Source: an uncultured Oscillospiraceae bacterium (lineage in GTDB: Bacteria > Bacillota > Clostridia > Oscillospirales > Oscillospiraceae). From it: a stretch of DNA of 52,947 bases. Position numbers and translations under genes: made by a program. The DNA lies in assembly GCA_900763685.1 (NCBI GenBank), contig CAAFLF010000001.1, positions 1 through 52,947 on the forward strand, in the 5' to 3' direction. Below are positions 51,979-52,947 of the stretch, piece by piece. Position 1 is the first letter of the stretch. The number at the start of each line of letters is the position of its first letter. The notes under the pieces were generated by a model. It was given only the letters and a program-made list of their open reading frames with translations. It did not search any database and was not told where the DNA came from.

Positions 51979-52503
51979 ATGCCTAACGCAAAAGTCTTAA
52001 GCGAGAAGCAGGCCATCGTGGCACAGCTCACCGAGAAGCTGCAGAAAGCCTCCGCCGGCGTCATCGTTGACTACAAGGGCATCACCGTGGAGGAGGATAC
52101 CGCGCTTCGGAAGGAGTGCCGGGAGGCCAACATCCACTATGCCGTGGTCAAGAACACGCTGCTGCGCTTCGCTTTCAACAACACCGGTCTCGAGGAACTG
52201 GATCCCCTGCTGAACGGCACCACCGCTCTGGCTCTGTGCGACGAGGACGTCGTGTCCCCCGCCCGCGTCATGAGCGACTACGCCAAGAAGCTGCAGGACA
52301 AGTTCGAGATCAAGGGCGGCTTCATGGAGGGCAAGCCCGTTGACCTCGCCACCATCCAGTCCCTGGCTTCCATCCCCGCGCTGCCCGTCCTGCAGGCGCA
52401 GGTCCTGGGCACCATGCTGGCCCCCATCACCGGCCTGGCCGTCGTCCTGAAGCAGATCGCCGAGAAGCAGGGCGCTCCCGCCGAGGAGCCCGCCGCCGAG
52501 TAA
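51979..52503 (+). CDS. rplJ: 50S ribosomal protein L10
   Basis: 174 residues. ATG 51979 follows GGAGGTGA (51963-51970); the earlier in-frame ATG 51961 is part of the ribosome site. SAGVIVDYKGITVEEDTALR, then HYAVVKNTLLRFAF, is typical. The C-terminal helix anchors L7/L12 dimers. Confidence 0.97.
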   Translation: MPNAKVLSEKQAIVAQLTEKLQKASAGVIVDYKGITVEEDTALRKECREANIHYAVVKNTLLRFAFNNTGLEELDPLLNGTTALALCDEDVVSPARVMSDYAKKLQDKFEIKGGFMEGKPVDLATIQSLASIPALPVLQAQVLGTMLAPITGLAVVLKQIAEKQGAPAEEPAAE

Positions 52504-52548
52504 TTCGGCCCCACATTTTTTCAAAATAAAAATTAGGAGGCAATTACC

Positions 52549-52920
52549 ATGTCTGAGAAGATTACCGCTATGATCGAAGAGATCAAGGGCCTGACCGTTC
52601 TGGAGCTCTCTGAGCTGGTCCACGCTCTGGAGGAAGAGTTCGGCGTGTCCGCCGCCGCTATGGCCGCTCCCGCCGCTGGCGCCGCCGCTCCCGCCGCTGA
52701 GGAGAAGACCGAGTTCGACGTGGTCCTGGCCGGCTTCGACGCCGCCGCCAAGATCAAGGTCATCAAGGCTGTCCGCGAGATCACCGGCCAGGGCCTGGCC
52801 GAGGCCAAGGCTACCGTCGAGGGCGCTCCCGCCACTCTGAAGGAAGGCCTGCCCAAGGAAGAGGCCGAGGCTCTGAAGGCCAAGCTGGAGGAGTCCGGCG
52901 CCAAGATCGAGCTGAAGTAA
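52549..52920 (+). CDS. rplL: 50S ribosomal protein L7/L12
   Basis: 123 residues. N-terminal dimer helix ([20 protein letters not shown]), Ala/Pro hinge (about 38-53) and globular factor-binding domain with [27 protein letters not shown] precedes ATG 52549. At 52930 an AAAAAAAGCCCGCGGC begins, probably the left arm of a terminator cut by the window end. Confidence 0.98.
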   Translation: MSEKITAMIEEIKGLTVLELSELVHALEEEFGVSAAAMAAPAAGAAAPAAEEKTEFDVVLAGFDAAAKIKVIKAVREITGQGLAEAKATVEGAPATLKEGLPKEEAEALKAKLEESGAKIELK

Positions 52921-52947
52921 TTCCCGCTCTCAAAAAAAGCCCGCGGC

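Overview
The window comes from a GC-rich (roughly 60-65% by eye), Gram-positive, spore-forming gut-type Clostridium. Oscillospiraceae (Flavonifractor, Oscillibacter or Intestinimonas-like) is the best guess. The reasons are GC-rich codons with strong AGGAGG ribosome sites, near-consensus sigma-A promoters, a cysteine T-box, a GerA-family spore germination protein, DUF1385-prmC, DUF4300 and DUF6472 families, and low-GC-Firmicute gene order at secE-nusG-rplKAJL. The assignment is inference from gene content; no 16S gene is present.

Layout: (1) 1-2.2 kb is accessory DNA: the end of a DUF4300 gene, a twice-frameshifted ParB-like remnant, an intact tRNA-Leu(CAA) and a broken 5' half of a second tRNA-Leu(CAA), which looks like an integration scar. 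(2) 2.3-7.4 kb is a signalling operon: a lipoprotein with four DxDGDG motifs, an OmpR-type regulator, two surface proteins and a sensor kinase. (3) 7.4-14.3 kb is housekeeping: DUF1385 protein, prmC, recA-recX, nitroreductase, rimO, an unknown gene and pgsA. (4) 14.3-21 kb is an arginine block: argG, argH, a polar amino-acid ABC transporter and argF, with candidate ARG boxes and a strong promoter before argG. A structured intergenic element with a 7-bp tandem repeat lies between argG and argH. (5) 21-26.8 kb: an XRE regulator with a membrane partner, the T-box-controlled cysE-cysS operon, an XRE-cupin regulator with a palindrome on its -35 box, bioY and a family-4 uracil-DNA glycosylase. (6) 26.8-33.6 kb: lipase-like hydrolase, glycerol kinase, zinc-ribbon protein, DUF2238 protein, glycerophosphodiesterase and MFS transporter, suggesting glycerolipid use.

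(7) 33.5-38 kb: radical SAM protein, an AT-richer DUF4180 gene, a GerA/SpoVAF-like germination protein, an unknown protein and a PHP hydrolase. (8) 38-41.6 kb: an FHA-FtsW/RodA fusion translationally coupled to a transpeptidase PBP. (9) 41.7-43.9 kb: a compact sulfur/selenium cassette (yedF, class V aminotransferase, DUF3343, DUF6472). (10) 43.9-49.2 kb: a 2-hydroxyacid dehydrogenase, an FAD oxidoreductase, HtrA protease, a small membrane protein and ruvX. (11) 49.3-52.9 kb: rpmG-secE-nusG-rplK-rplA-rplJ-rplL, with an L1-type leader before rplK and an L10 leader with attenuator before rplJ.

Most of the window is ordinary core genome. The best candidates for something undescribed are the multi-hairpin element between argG and argH, the tRNA-Leu scar, the FHA-SEDS fusion with its PBP, and the yedF cassette. 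All calls are from reading the sequence; no database search was run.
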